From positions 248,001 through 312,000 of the forward strand of contig CAJIYP010000003.1 of assembly GCA_905181705.1 (NCBI GenBank): a stretch of DNA of 64,000 bases, read 5' to 3'. Both the position numbers and the translations under genes were made by a program. Under the pieces are notes generated by a model, which was given only the letters and a program-made list of their open reading frames with translations, had not been told where the DNA came from and ran no database searches. This DNA is from Cryomorphaceae bacterium BACL29 MAG-121220-bin8. GTDB taxonomy: Bacteria > Bacteroidota > Bacteroidia > Flavobacteriales > Flavobacteriaceae. Shown here piece after piece: positions 18,191 to 27,677 of this stretch (the stretch's first letter is position 1; every line of letters begins with the position of its first letter).

Positions 18191-19066
18191 CTATTTTTTT
18201 AAACTTTTTGACAAAAGTGTATTCTTTAATAACATAGCAATTGTCATAGGTCCAACTCCGCCAGGAACGGGGGTTATATAACTTGCCTTTTCTTTTACCG
18301 AATTAAAATCAACATCTCCCTTAATAATATAACCTTTAGGGTGAGAATCATCTTTAACTCTAGTTATTCCAACATCAATAATTATAACATCTTTTTTAAC
18401 CATAGATGAGTTTATAAAATCAGGAACTCCTAAAGCAGAAATGATTATGTCTGCATTTTTAGTAAAGCTTTCTAAGTTAATTGTTCTACTGTGAACTAAG
18501 GTTACCGTAGAATCTCCAGGATTTCCTTTTCTACTCATTAAAATACTAATGGGTCTTCCTACAATATTACTTCTCCCAATTACTACCGTATTTTTTCCAG
18601 ATGTATTGATTTTATATCTTTTTAAAAGTTCAATGATACCATATGGTGTAGCTGGTAAAAAAGTTTCCATATTTAATGCCATTTTCCCAAAATTAGTTGG
18701 ATGAAAACCATCAACATCTTTATTTGGATTTACAGCCAATAAAACTTTTTCTTCATTAATATGTTTTGGTAAAGGTAATTGAACTATAAAACCATCAATT
18801 TCTTTATCGTTATTTAATTCATCAATCTTTTTTAATAAATTATTTTCAGATGTATCATAAGGAAGTTTAACAAGTGTTGATTGAAAACCAACTTGTTCAC
18901 AAGATCTAACTTTACTCCCAACATAGGTTAAACTAGCACCATCATTTCCGACAAGCACTGCAGCTAAATGAGGAGCACGTTCACCATTTTTAACAATTTG
19001 ATCAACCTCTATTTTAATCTCTTCCTTGATTATATTAGAAATCTTTTTACCATCTATTATTTCCAT
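18191..19066 (-). CDS. folD: Bifunctional methylenetetrahydrofolate dehydrogenase / methenyltetrahydrofolate cyclohydrolase
   Basis: Interconverts 5,10-methylene-THF and 10-formyl-THF in one-carbon metabolism, supplying purine synthesis and linking to the glycine cleavage system (gcvP in this window). At 291 aa it has family-typical length. Seen: TYVGSKVRSCEQVGF, with the Lys of the YxxxK catalytic motif; DGFIVQLPLPKHI; NPNKDVDGFHPTNFGKM; VVIGRSNIVGRPISILM (cofactor loop); and the C-terminal PVPGGVGPMTIAMLLKNT. It follows ffh on the same strand with a 6-nt gap. Confidence 0.97.
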   Translation of the reverse strand: MEIIDGKKISNIIKEEIKIEVDQIVKNGERAPHLAAVLVGNDGASLTYVGSKVRSCEQVGFQSTLVKLPYDTSENNLLKKIDELNNDKEIDGFIVQLPLPKHINEEKVLLAVNPNKDVDGFHPTNFGKMALNMETFLPATPYGIIELLKRYKINTSGKNTVVIGRSNIVGRPISILMSRKGNPGDSTVTLVHSRTINLESFTKNADIIISALGVPDFINSSMVKKDVIIIDVGITRVKDDSHPKGYIIKGDVDFNSVKEKASYITPVPGGVGPMTIAMLLKNTLLSKSLKK

Positions 19067-19072
19067 AATTAA

Positions 19073-20405
19073 TTATTGTTTCATTCCCTGCATCATTTGC
19101 ATTAGTTTCCCAGAACCTCCTCCTTGCATCATTTTCATCATTTTAGACATTTGTTCAAATTGCTTTAATAATTTATTTAATTCTTGAATCTCTAATCCAC
19201 TACCTTTTGAAATTCTTTTTTTTCTACTAACATCAATAATTTTAGGATTTGATCTTTCTTTTGGTGTCATTGAATATATCAATGCTTCTATATGTTTAAA
19301 AGAATCTTCCTCAATCTCATTATCACCCATTGCCTTACTTGCCCCAGGGATCATATTGACCATATCCTTCAAGTTACCCATTTGTTTTATTTTTTTTATT
19401 TGGTCCAAGAAATCATCCAAACCAAATTGACTTTTTGCTATTTTCTTATTTAAAATTCGTGCCTGCTTTTCATCGTATAAATCTTGTGCTTTTTCAACTA
19501 GAGAGACTATATCGCCCATTCCTAAAATTCTATCAGCCATTCTTTCAGGATGAAAGACATCTATAGCATCCATCTTTTCACCGGTTCCAATAAACTTAAT
19601 AGGTTTATTTACAACAGATTTTATCGAAAGGGCAGCACCTCCCCTAGTATCTCCATCTAATTTTGTTAATATAACTCCATCAAAATTCAAAATTTCATTA
19701 AAGGCTTTGGCAGTATTAACTGCATCTTGACCAGTCATAGAATCTACAACAAATAATGTTTCTTGAGGATTAATAGCTTGATGAATATCTTTAATTTCAT
19801 TCATCATTTTTTCGTCAATAGCTAACCTACCTGCAGTATCAACAATCACGAGATTATTTCCTTTTTCCTTTGCATAACGGACCGCATCCTGAGCAATTTT
19901 TACTGGATTTTTTTCTTTATCATCAAAATATACTTCTACTCCAATTTGGTCGCCAATTACTTTTAATTGTTCTATCGCAGCAGGCCTATACACATCACAT
20001 GCTACTAAAAGTGGATTTTTAGATTTCTTTTTAATTAAAAAACTTGCTAGTTTTCCACTAAAAGTAGTTTTACCAGAACCCTGTAAACCAGACATTAAAA
20101 CAATTGAAAATGAATCTGATAAATTAATTCCTTCGGAACTTTCCACCCATAAGAGTGGTTAATTCATCCTTGACAATCTTAACCATCAATTGACCAGGAT
20201 TAAGAGTTGTTAAAACATTCTGACCTATGGCTTTGTTTTTTACATTTGAAGTAAATTCCTTAGCGGTTTTAAAATTAACATCTGCTTCTAGCAATGCTCT
20301 TCTCACTTCTTTTAAGGTTTCAGCAACATTTATTTCTGTAATTTTACCTTGACCTTTGAGAACTTTAAAAGCAGAATTAAGTTTTTCTGTAAGATTATTA
20401 AACAT
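19073..20405 (-). CDS. ffh: Signal recognition particle protein Ffh, single-base frameshift
   Basis: SRP GTPase that targets membrane proteins to the translocon. The N-domain reads from the ATG at 20405 (MFNNLTEKLNSAFKVLKGQG) to LTTLMGG, where the frame breaks at about 20140 and stops at 20124. In the next frame ESSEGINLSDSF follows directly, then the G-domain (GLQGSGKTTFSGKLA, VDTAGRLAID, LTKLDGDTRGGAALS) and the Met-rich M-domain (QMSKMMKMMQGGGSGKLMQ). One missing base in GGTGGAAAG restores a protein of about 447 aa, the usual length. As ffh is essential and normally single copy, a consensus error is by far the likeliest cause. Confidence 0.93.
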
Positions 20406-20466
20406 TAATAACGAGTTTAAGACAAATCTAGTGATTTGTAAATATTAGTAATAGATTTTAAAGATA

Positions 20467-21360
20467 TTAATTTCTCTTAATTTTAAAAATAACTAGTGTA
20501 TGTGGAAATGTAATAGCTGCTAAAAAGGAGAAAAATACACTAATAAGTAAATTTTGAAAATCTTTTAAAAAATAATAGCATAAAAATAATCCTAACAAGG
20601 AAAACAACCAATAAATTAAGGCATTTCGCAAATACCTTATAAATGATTTTGAGTCTGATGATCCAAAAATATATTGAGATTGTTCCAAAATTGAGGGAAT
20701 ACTATGCCAAAAAACAAAATATATTCCAAAAGCCAATATTAATCCAGAATAATAGAATATTACAGAAAGAATTAATAATAGTATTAATTGAATAAGAAGT
20801 TGATCTTTTAATAAATTAAAATTTAATAAAGCTAATATTGTAGTTAAAGTAGTTGAAAAATAAAATAAATAATTGAATATTATTAAATCAAGCCTGTAAT
20901 CAGTAATATCAAAGATTATATTTCCTACAATGAGATCATTTGACCAAAAAAGAAATGAAAATAAAAAAAGTCCATAACTGAAATAAAAAAAAGTAAGTTT
21001 TTTTTCTTTATAATTATTAAACATTGTCCACTGTTGCTCACCAAAATGGTAAGAACTGAATAGAACAAAAAATATTAATGCAAAAGAGGGTATTAAGTAA
21101 AAAAAAATTCCAAATAAAATGACCATTAATAAATAGGGTATAATTAAAGATAAATAAGAGACCTCTTTTCTATTAAGATTTTTTTTTAATAATAACAAAT
21201 CATTAGCTCCGTGAATCACTCCAAATGATAAAATTCCACTGAAAATCAACAGGTTCTGAACTAATTCACTTAAAAAAAAACTGAGAATTAGACAAAAAAC
21301 AGAAGAAATAAGTATTAATTTAAAGGAAAAATTGTTAAAAATGTGAGATTTCAACAGCAT
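20467..21360 (-). CDS. blh: Brp/Blh-family beta-carotene 15,15'-dioxygenase
   Basis: Membrane oxygenase that cleaves beta-carotene to two retinals, the chromophore of the divergent proteorhodopsin. The protein is almost wholly hydrophobic, with several transmembrane helices, and carries the family iron-ligand histidines: GVIHGANDLLLL, SSYHFGEQQW, FWHSIPSILEQ and FPHTLVIF. The frame opens at ATG 21393, but a perfect leftward -7 box TACATTTG at 21381-21388 lies inside that extension, so I prefer the ATG at 21360 (MLLKSHIFNNFSF), giving 297 aa. No carotenoid synthesis genes (crtEBIY) are in the window. Confidence 0.92.
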   Translation of the reverse strand: MLLKSHIFNNFSFKLILISSVFCLILSFFLSELVQNLLIFSGILSFGVIHGANDLLLLKKNLNRKEVSYLSLIIPYLLMVILFGIFFYLIPSFALIFFVLFSSYHFGEQQWTMFNNYKEKKLTFFYFSYGLFLFSFLFWSNDLIVGNIIFDITDYRLDLIIFNYLFYFSTTLTTILALLNFNLLKDQLLIQLILLLILSVIFYYSGLILAFGIYFVFWHSIPSILEQSQYIFGSSDSKSFIRYLRNALIYWLFSLLGLFLCYYFLKDFQNLLISVFFSFLAAITFPHTLVIFKIKRN

Positions 21361-21447
21361 AATGTGAATAAATTTATATACAAATGTAGCCATTAAGAAT
21401 TGTTTTTATATATTTGAGGATTAACAAAACAATTAATTATAATAATT
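21361..21447. promoter_or_regulatory. Divergent blh / proteorhodopsin promoter region
   Basis: The gap between the two retinal-system genes holds a -7 box on each strand: TATATTTG at 21409-21416 (rightward, about 32 nt before the proteorhodopsin ATG) and TACATTTG at 21381-21388 (leftward, about 20 nt before the preferred blh ATG). Neither has a clear TTTG at the -33 position, so support is only partial. The layout would let one short region control the pump and its chromophore enzyme together. Confidence 0.45.
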
Positions 21448-22178
21448 ATGGAAAATTTTTTAAACTTAATGTATTTTTTTGGTGATACTCCTGCTGGTGA
21501 CGATTTAGTAGGTATTACCTTTTGGATAGGTACAATGGCTATGATGGCAGCATCAGCTTTTTTCTTCCTTCTCTATGAATTCAGTTGATGCTAAATGGAG
21601 AACTTCTATTTTAGTTTCTGGATTAATTACTTTTATTGCTGCAGTTCACTACATGTACATGAGAGACGCTCACGCTGCTGGTGATAGTACTACAGTGTTT
21701 CAGATATGTTGACTGGATTCTTACTGTTCCACTAATGTGTGTTGAATTTTATTTAATTCTTAAAGCAGCTGGTGCGACAACTAAGCATCTTAAAGTTTTA
21801 GTATTTGCTTCTACAGTAATGCTTGTTACAGGATTTGTCGGCGAAGCTGGATTAGGAGATGCATCTTTTTGGGGATTACTTTCTGGTTTAGCATACTTTT
21901 ACATTGTTTACTTGATAAAATTTGGAGAACTAGCTAAACTTGCTGCTTCTGCAGGAGGTGCAGTTGAGTCTGCTCACAACACTCTATGCTTATTCGTTAT
22001 AATTGGATGGGCTATTTATCCAATAGGTTATATGATTGGAACTGGAGATGGAATGTGGTATGAATTCATGACTGGTCTTGTTGCAGCTGAAAACATGGAT
22101 TTAATCTATAATATTGGTGATTCAATTAACAAAATTGGATTCGGTCTTGTAGTATACAATCTTGCTGTTTCTAAATAA
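21448..22178 (+). CDS. Proteorhodopsin (light-driven proton pump), two frameshifts
   Basis: Seven-helix retinal protein of the inner membrane. The first segment reads from ATG 21448 (MENFLNLMYFFGDTPAG) to ASAFFFLLYE, the frame breaks near 21577, the middle segment runs NSVDAKWRTSILVSGLITF to STTVF, it breaks again near 21697-21701, and the remainder RYVDWILTVPLMCVEFYLIL runs to the stop at 22176-22178. Each break equals one extra base; repaired length is about 242 aa, the family norm. Carboxylates fit a proton pump: acceptor Asp in YVDW, Thr four residues on, donor Glu in CVEF (DTE pattern). The spectral-tuning position (105) is Met, as in green-absorbing flavobacterial types. The retinal Lys is in DSINKIGFG. 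Confidence 0.92.
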
Positions 22179-22194
22179 GAAAACAATATTTTTT

Positions 22195-22227
22195 AAAAAA
22201 AACCGCTCAATGAGCGGTTTTTTTTTT
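22195..22227. terminator. Bidirectional rho-independent terminator between proteorhodopsin and argS
   Basis: Hairpin with stem AACCGCTC / GAGCGGTT and a 3-nt loop, flanked by a run of eight A on the left and about ten T on the right. It can therefore end transcription from both converging genes. It lies 16 nt after the proteorhodopsin stop and touches the argS stop codon. Confidence 0.9.
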
Positions 22228-24004
22228 ACATTTTATTTGGAACTTCAACTCCTAATAAACCCATAGAGCTTTTAATAACCTGTCCTACTTTATAGGAAAG
22301 AATTAATCTAAAGTTTTTTAGCTCTAAATCATGTATCTTCAAAATCGTAGTGGATTGATAATATGAGTTAAACATCTTTACTAACTCATAAACATAGTTT
22401 GCAATTAAAGCTGGGCTATAATTATCTGCTGCACTATTGATTGCATTTGGAAATTGTATCAATTGTTTTAAAATATCTTTTTCTTTTTGAATTATTTCAA
22501 AATCTATATTGATTTTATTATTTAAAACTTTCACTTCTTTTGTGAGTGATTGTATTCTTGCGTAGGTATATTGAATAAAAGGACCTGTATTTCCGTTGAA
22601 ATCAATTGATTCATTAGGGTCAAATAAAATACGTTTTTTAGGGTCTACTTTTAAAATAAAATATTTTAGTGCTCCTAAACCAATTGTATCATCTAGTAAT
22701 TCTTTTTCTTTATTTGAAAAATCATCAATTTTTCCTAGCTCTTTTGATAAATTACTAGCGTTTAGTTTCATTTCAGTAATTAGTTCATCTCCATCTACTA
22801 CCGTACCTTCTCTACTTTTCATTTTACCTGTTGGAAGGTCTACCATCCCATAACTTAAATGGTGTAATTGTTCTGACCAATTATAACCAAGTTTATTTAA
22901 TATTTTAAACAAAACTTTGAAATGATAATCTTGTTCATTACCAACAGTATAAATCATTCCATTCATTTTTGGATGATTTTTATATCTTAATAAAGCAGTT
23001 CCTAGATCCTGTGTCATATATACTGAGGTCCCGTCTGATCTTAATAATATTTTTTCATCTAATCCATCATCTGTTAAATCAATCCAAACAGAACCGTCAT
23101 CTTTTTTGAAAAATATATTTTTTTTAAGACCCTCCTTTATAATATCCTTTCCAAGTAAATATGTGTTACTTTCATAGTAATAGGAGTCAAAATTAACTCC
23201 CAAATCTTTATATGTTTTTTCAAAGCCTTCATACACCCACGAATTCATTTTTTTCCATAGATCAATGACTTTTTTATCACCTGATTCCCACTTAATAAGT
23301 AAATCTTGAGCATCTAAAAAAATTGAAGCATTTTTCTCCGCAAAAACTTTATTCTTTCCACTTTTTATTAATTCTGAAATTTGTTCTTTATAAATTTTAT
23401 CAAACAAAACATAATATCTTCCAACAAAAAAATCTCCCTTTTCACCTGTTTGTAATGGGGAACTATCTTTACCATATTTTAACCACGCTATTATAGATTT
23501 ACAAATATGAATTCCTCTATCATTAATAATTTGTGTTTTATGTACATTCTTTCCACTTGCATATAAAATATTTGAAATTGAATAGCCTAAAAGAATATTT
23601 CTAATATGACCTAGGTGAAGAGGTTTATTTGTGTTTGGTGAGGCAAATTCAACTAAAAAAAGAGGGGCATCTATATCAGGTTTATTAATTCCAAAATTAT
23701 CATCATCTGAAATCTGATTTAAAAATTCAAGGTAAAATTTACTATGAATTACTAAATTCATAAATCCTTGTATTAAATTATAACTTTCTACATATTTTGA
23801 ATTATTTACAAGAAATAATCCGATTTCATTTCCAATATCAACAGGTGATCTTCTAAGGATTTTAACCAAAGGAAAAATTACAATTGTGATGTCTCCAATA
23901 AAATCTTTTTTAGTTGTTTGAATTTCTAAGTCATTAAAATCTAAATCATATTTATTTAAAATAAATTCAGATACTCTTTCTTTTAATAAAATATGAAGAT
24001 TCAT
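22226..24004 (-). CDS. argS: Arginyl-tRNA synthetase
   Basis: Class I aminoacyl-tRNA synthetase charging tRNA-Arg. The 592-aa protein has an N-terminal additional domain (about 1-110), the catalytic motif SPNTNKPLHLGHIRN (HIGH signature), the WTDGSVW-like DDGSVWIDLTDDG region, a KMSKS-like loop at GKMKSREGTVVDGDEL, and the C-terminal anticodon-binding helices ending SSMGLLGVEVPNKM with the conserved LGxxxPxxM ending. Its length is normal and the frame intact. It ends against the terminator shared with proteorhodopsin. Confidence 0.97.
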   Translation of the reverse strand: MNLHILLKERVSEFILNKYDLDFNDLEIQTTKKDFIGDITIVIFPLVKILRRSPVDIGNEIGLFLVNNSKYVESYNLIQGFMNLVIHSKFYLEFLNQISDDDNFGINKPDIDAPLFLVEFASPNTNKPLHLGHIRNILLGYSISNILYASGKNVHKTQIINDRGIHICKSIIAWLKYGKDSSPLQTGEKGDFFVGRYYVLFDKIYKEQISELIKSGKNKVFAEKNASIFLDAQDLLIKWESGDKKVIDLWKKMNSWVYEGFEKTYKDLGVNFDSYYYESNTYLLGKDIIKEGLKKNIFFKKDDGSVWIDLTDDGLDEKILLRSDGTSVYMTQDLGTALLRYKNHPKMNGMIYTVGNEQDYHFKVLFKILNKLGYNWSEQLHHLSYGMVDLPTGKMKSREGTVVDGDELITEMKLNASNLSKELGKIDDFSNKEKELLDDTIGLGALKYFILKVDPKKRILFDPNESIDFNGNTGPFIQYTYARIQSLTKEVKVLNNKINIDFEIIQKEKDILKQLIQFPNAINSAADNYSPALIANYVYELVKMFNSYYQSTTILKIHDLELKNFRLILSYKVGQVIKSSMGLLGVEVPNKM

Positions 24005-24089
24005 TTAAATAATTTAGGGTTAAATATACTTATAAAAAGAATAAATATGTTTTAATAAATATCTTTGTAAAAATTAAAACACAAATAAA

Positions 24090-24491
24090 ATGTTAAGAAA
24101 TATTTCATATAAAGATTCAAAGATTAAAGAAGAAATAAAAAAAATGGTTGGTGAACCATTCTCATTAATTGAAAGAATTAAAATGAATGGAATAGGGTCT
24201 TCAAATTTAAAAATCCAAAGTAGTAATAAAGAAATTGAAAACTTACTGAACCTAGATAATAACAATAACCGTTGTAACATAGAGATTAGAAAAAAAGGAA
24301 TAATTATTCGTTTTCGTTCAATATTAGAAACCTATGGCTTAATTATCCCTTTTTATAAGCTCAAATTATTTAAAGGTCAGTCTAGCGTCTATTCTTTATA
24401 CATGGACAAATATTTTATAAAGGTTCTTGTCGATAAAAAAAATGATCATGATTTTATTAAAAAAATCTCTAAGTTTAAAAATCTTAGTTAA
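24090..24491 (+). CDS. Conserved-looking small protein of unknown function
   Basis: Not recognised. 133 aa, basic, no signal peptide or transmembrane segment. The N-terminal half has charged helices (DSKIKEEIKKMVGEPFSLIERI), the C-terminal half is more hydrophobic and may form beta strands (GIIIRFRSILETYGLIIPFYKL). An antisense frame over the same bases is less protein-like. It is divergent from argS and convergent with the CtlX-like gene, overlapping that gene's stop by 8 bp. Confidence 0.6.
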   Translation: MLRNISYKDSKIKEEIKKMVGEPFSLIERIKMNGIGSSNLKIQSSNKEIENLLNLDNNNNRCNIEIRKKGIIIRFRSILETYGLIIPFYKLKLFKGQSSVYSLYMDKYFIKVLVDKKNDHDFIKKISKFKNLS

Positions 24492-25407
24492 AAATTTCTG
24501 CTATCATGCACCTAACACTTCCTCCCCCACACTTTTCTATAGTATTTACAGAACTATGTACTAATTCAGAATAAGTATTTAGTTTTTTCAATTGAGAATT
24601 GTCTAATGAGTTATAAGCTGTTTTACTCATAAAAAGAAAGCTATTTTTGTCTTTTCTTAACTCAATCATGTTACCAGCAAATTGTTCAAGTTGATATTCT
24701 GAAATAGTTATTATTTCTTTATGATCATCTTTTAAACTTTCTATAACTTTTTTCATTTCTTCCTTGTTATCAATAGCATCTAAACAAATAACACAATAAT
24801 CATTAGCAATACACATCATTACATTAGTGTGATAAATTAATTTTCTTTTCTCTTTGTGATCATGAAAGGAATTAAAAATAATGGGCATATATTCAAAATC
24901 ATTACAAAATTCATATACTAAATTTTCATTTGTTCTATCTGAAATAGAGCAGTAAGCTTTTTTATTTAATCTGTCAAGCACCATACTTCCTGTTCCTTCT
25001 AAAAAAATTTCATTTTCTTCAGCACTACTGTAATCTATTAATTCATTAATTTGAATATTATTTTTTTCTAAAAAATCAAGCACTTCCTCATTCCTTTCCA
25101 ATCTTCTATTTTTAGCATACATTGGATAAGTGACAATTCTTTTATCAGAATGAAAAGTAATCCAATTGTTTGGATAGATAGAATCTGGGGTGTCTAGTTT
25201 TAAATCATCTTGAAAAACCAATACATTAATTCCACATTCCTTGATTTTAAAAACTAAAGTATCAAACTCTAAAATAGCATTTTTTAAAATCAAATCATTT
25301 TTCAAATTCAGTTCGTGATTTTGAAAATAATTATTTATGGCAGTTTGAGCATTTCTTCTAAAAGAAGAGGGTCTAATCATCAATACTGAATGTAGATTTG
25401 TAGACAT
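24484..25407 (-). CDS. ctlX: CtlX-type citrulline/arginine deiminase-related hydrolase
   Basis: Member of the guanidino-group-modifying (amidinotransferase/arginine deiminase) superfamily, 307 aa. Seen: MIRPSSFRRNAQTAINNYFQ, DSIYPNNWITFH (acidic substrate site), LEGTGSMVLDR (conserved Glu-Gly), IYHTNVMMCIA with the catalytic His, and CGGGSVRCMIAEIF with the likely nucleophile Cys300. This matches the citrulline-utilisation hydrolase family named CtlX. It starts 3 nt after the stop of a second superfamily member, so the two likely act on related guanidino or ureido compounds. The exact substrate is not shown by sequence. Confidence 0.78.
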   Translation of the reverse strand: MSTNLHSVLMIRPSSFRRNAQTAINNYFQNHELNLKNDLILKNAILEFDTLVFKIKECGINVLVFQDDLKLDTPDSIYPNNWITFHSDKRIVTYPMYAKNRRLERNEEVLDFLEKNNIQINELIDYSSAEENEIFLEGTGSMVLDRLNKKAYCSISDRTNENLVYEFCNDFEYMPIIFNSFHDHKEKRKLIYHTNVMMCIANDYCVICLDAIDNKEEMKKVIESLKDDHKEIITISEYQLEQFAGNMIELRKDKNSFLFMSKTAYNSLDNSQLKKLNTYSELVHSSVNTIEKCGGGSVRCMIAEIFN

Positions 25408-25410
25408 AAT

Positions 25411-26325
25411 TTAATTTCTAATTAAAGGTAAAGATGAACACCTAAACAAACCTTCTTGTTTAGAAACTTCGCTAAAGTCTACTTTTTCAACTACAAAACC
25501 TTGTGACTCTAACCAATTATTTAGTCGATAAAATGAGGGGTCTGAAACAACTACTTTCTTATTTATCGATAGAACATTACTGTTCATTTCATACATTTCT
25601 ATATTATTAATCTCGTAAATATTTTCTAATCCAAAAAATGATTTTAGCCATTCATAGTCATCTCTATTAGTGAATGCATCTGGATAAATAATTGCTTTAT
25701 CAAATCCAACTAATTGAATACAACAATCTAAATGTAGAACATTATTTAATGGATCATTATTAGATTTTTTTAAATGAAAAGCTTTAATATTTTTGAGAGG
25801 GAAAAAATTTTCAAAATATGTTACTGCTTCTTTATTTGTTCTGGCAGTAAATAAATTGGAATAATCTTCTTTATTATAGTATCCAATAAAAATATTATCA
25901 TCTATAGTTAAGACATCTCCGCCTTCAATATGAATTTCACTAGGAATATTAATTAAAAAATCTCGTTTAAAATTATTTAAAATCGACTTAATACCATCAA
26001 ACTCTTTATCTCTTTTTGGAAGTATATTAGATTTAAAAAAATAATTTTCAATCACAAAACCTACATCTCTCACAAAAATTTGATTACAATTGTCAACGTT
26101 CTTTGGTCTAAAAACATCTACTCCATATTTAATCAAAATATTAGAAAAGTTTTCTAGTTGATTGACCATGTTAGATTCTAATGGATATTTTCCAGATTTT
26201 AAATTTTCGATTGACTTAGGATCATACAAATCCTTAAGTTTGGGAATACCACCAGAATTATTAGCTATACCAATGATTACAGAAATAAGTTTTGAAGTTT
26301 CATCATTAACAGAGAAATTCATCAT
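25411..26325 (-). CDS. Arginine deiminase / dimethylarginine dimethylaminohydrolase-like protein
   Basis: Guanidino-modifying hydrolase of 304 aa. Seen: NQIFVRDVGFV (Phe/Asp substrate-site motif), PSEIHIEGGDVLTIDD (the conserved GGD), VLHLDCCIQ with the catalytic His, and near the C-terminus EGLFRCSSLPL with the likely nucleophile Cys296. It is upstream of the CtlX-like gene on the same strand, separated by 3 nt. It could hydrolyse arginine, methylated arginine or a related compound; it could also act as an amidinotransferase. Cytosolic, no signal peptide. The start ATG at 26325 gives MMNFSVND; the second Met at 26322 is equally possible. Confidence 0.78.
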   Translation of the reverse strand: MMNFSVNDETSKLISVIIGIANNSGGIPKLKDLYDPKSIENLKSGKYPLESNMVNQLENFSNILIKYGVDVFRPKNVDNCNQIFVRDVGFVIENYFFKSNILPKRDKEFDGIKSILNNFKRDFLINIPSEIHIEGGDVLTIDDNIFIGYYNKEDYSNLFTARTNKEAVTYFENFFPLKNIKAFHLKKSNNDPLNNVLHLDCCIQLVGFDKAIIYPDAFTNRDDYEWLKSFFGLENIYEINNIEMYEMNSNVLSINKKVVVSDPSFYRLNNWLESQGFVVEKVDFSEVSKQEGLFRCSSLPLIRN

Positions 26326-26342
26326 ACTTATTAGAAATAAAA

Positions 26343-27638
26343 TTAACGTGATTCTATATCGGAAAAGTTTCTTAGGGTTTCTCCTATATATATTTGTCTA
26401 GGTCTTCCAATTGGTTCATTGTTTTTTCTCATTTCGCGCCAATGAGCAATCCAACCAGGAATTCTACCCAATGCAAACATAACAGTGAACATTTCATTAG
26501 GAATATTTAATGCTTTGTATATGATTCCTGAATAAAAATCAACATTAGGATAAAGTTTTCTATCCACAAAATAATCATCCTCCAAAGCTTCTTTTTCTAA
26601 ACCTTTTGCAATATCTAAAATTGGATCATCAATACCAAGCTCATTTAAAATTTGATCAGCAGTAACCTTTATAATTTTTGCTCTTGGATCAAAATTCTTA
26701 TAAACTCTATGTCCAAATCCCATAAGTCTAAATGGGTCTGACTTATCTTTTGCTTTTGACATAAACTTTTTTGTATCACCTCCATCTTTTTTAATTGCTT
26801 CTAACATTTCTAAAACCGCTTGATTTGCTCCTCCATGTAATCTCCCCCATAATGCTGATATTCCAGCTGAAATTGAAGCAAATAAACTTGCTTCGGAAGA
26901 ACCAACAATTCTAACAGTAGAAGTTGAACAATTTTGTTCATGATCAGCATGTAAAATCAAAAGCTTATTCATAGCATTAACCAAAGTATCATTCTGAACA
27001 TATTCTAGATTAGGCATTTGAAACATCATTTTTGTTATATTCTCTACATATCCTAGAGAATAATCTCCATAATCTAAAGGCAAACCTTTTCTTCTACGAT
27101 GAACCCAAGCAACTAAAATTGGAATTTTTGCAAGAAGTTTAACAATAGAGTTGTACATATAATCTTGATCTTCATTTCCGCTAAGACTTAATTTTTTTTC
27201 AGGATTAAATGCAATCAATGCACTGGTTAGTGATGAAAGTATACCCATTGGATGGGCAGATTTAGGGAAACTTTCTAGAATTTTTTTAATATCCTCATCA
27301 ATAATTGAATTTTCTTTAATATCATTCAACAGCTTTTCTAATTCTTCTTTGTTTGGTAGTTCTCCATAAATTAATAAAAAAGCAACCTCTAAAAAATCTG
27401 CTTTTTCTGCTAATTCTTCAATAGAATACCCTCGATATCTTAAAATACCTTTTTCTCCATTTAAAAATGTAATTGCACTTTTACATGAACCGGTATTTTT
27501 ATAGCCAGGATCTAGTGTTATTATGTTTGAACTAACTCGAAGATTACTAACATCTATTCCAAGTTCTTTTTCTGAACCAGTAATTAAATCTAATTCTATT
27601 TCCCTTCCACCAATTTTTAATTTTGCCTTATCACTCAT
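26343..27638 (-). CDS. gltA: Citrate synthase
   Basis: Condenses acetyl-CoA and oxaloacetate to citrate, the entry of beta-oxidation acetyl-CoA into the TCA cycle. The 431-aa type II (hexameric, NADH-sensitive class by length) enzyme has LLILHADHEQNCSTSTVR with the first catalytic His, LWGRLHGGANQAV with the second, and FGHRVYKNFDPRAKI, followed by SGIIYKALNIP carrying the active-site Asp-equivalent region. It is the third gene of a carA-eno-gltA series behind the ribosomal cluster, with about 40 nt to eno. Confidence 0.97.
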   Translation of the reverse strand: MSDKAKLKIGGREIELDLITGSEKELGIDVSNLRVSSNIITLDPGYKNTGSCKSAITFLNGEKGILRYRGYSIEELAEKADFLEVAFLLIYGELPNKEELEKLLNDIKENSIIDEDIKKILESFPKSAHPMGILSSLTSALIAFNPEKKLSLSGNEDQDYMYNSIVKLLAKIPILVAWVHRRRKGLPLDYGDYSLGYVENITKMMFQMPNLEYVQNDTLVNAMNKLLILHADHEQNCSTSTVRIVGSSEASLFASISAGISALWGRLHGGANQAVLEMLEAIKKDGGDTKKFMSKAKDKSDPFRLMGFGHRVYKNFDPRAKIIKVTADQILNELGIDDPILDIAKGLEKEALEDDYFVDRKLYPNVDFYSGIIYKALNIPNEMFTVMFALGRIPGWIAHWREMRKNNEPIGRPRQIYIGETLRNFSDIESR

Positions 27639-27677
27639 ATATAAATGTTATTGTAAAATTAACGAAAAAAACTTAGT

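Noticed and set aside
20124-20146. Programmed frameshift in ffh
   Set aside because: No slippery heptamer or pseudoknot is evident, ffh is not known to use one, and similar single-base breaks recur across the window.
21448-22178. Proteorhodopsin as a decayed pseudogene, or TGA recoding
   Set aside because: All functional residues are intact in three frames with only two one-base shifts; a decaying gene would show substitutions too. Other genes use TGA as a stop (purK).
24074-24280. 68-codon open frame antisense to the unknown gene at 24,090
   Set aside because: It is a hydrophobic Leu/Ile/Phe/Ser-rich frame typical of the reverse complement of a Lys/Asn/Glu-rich gene.
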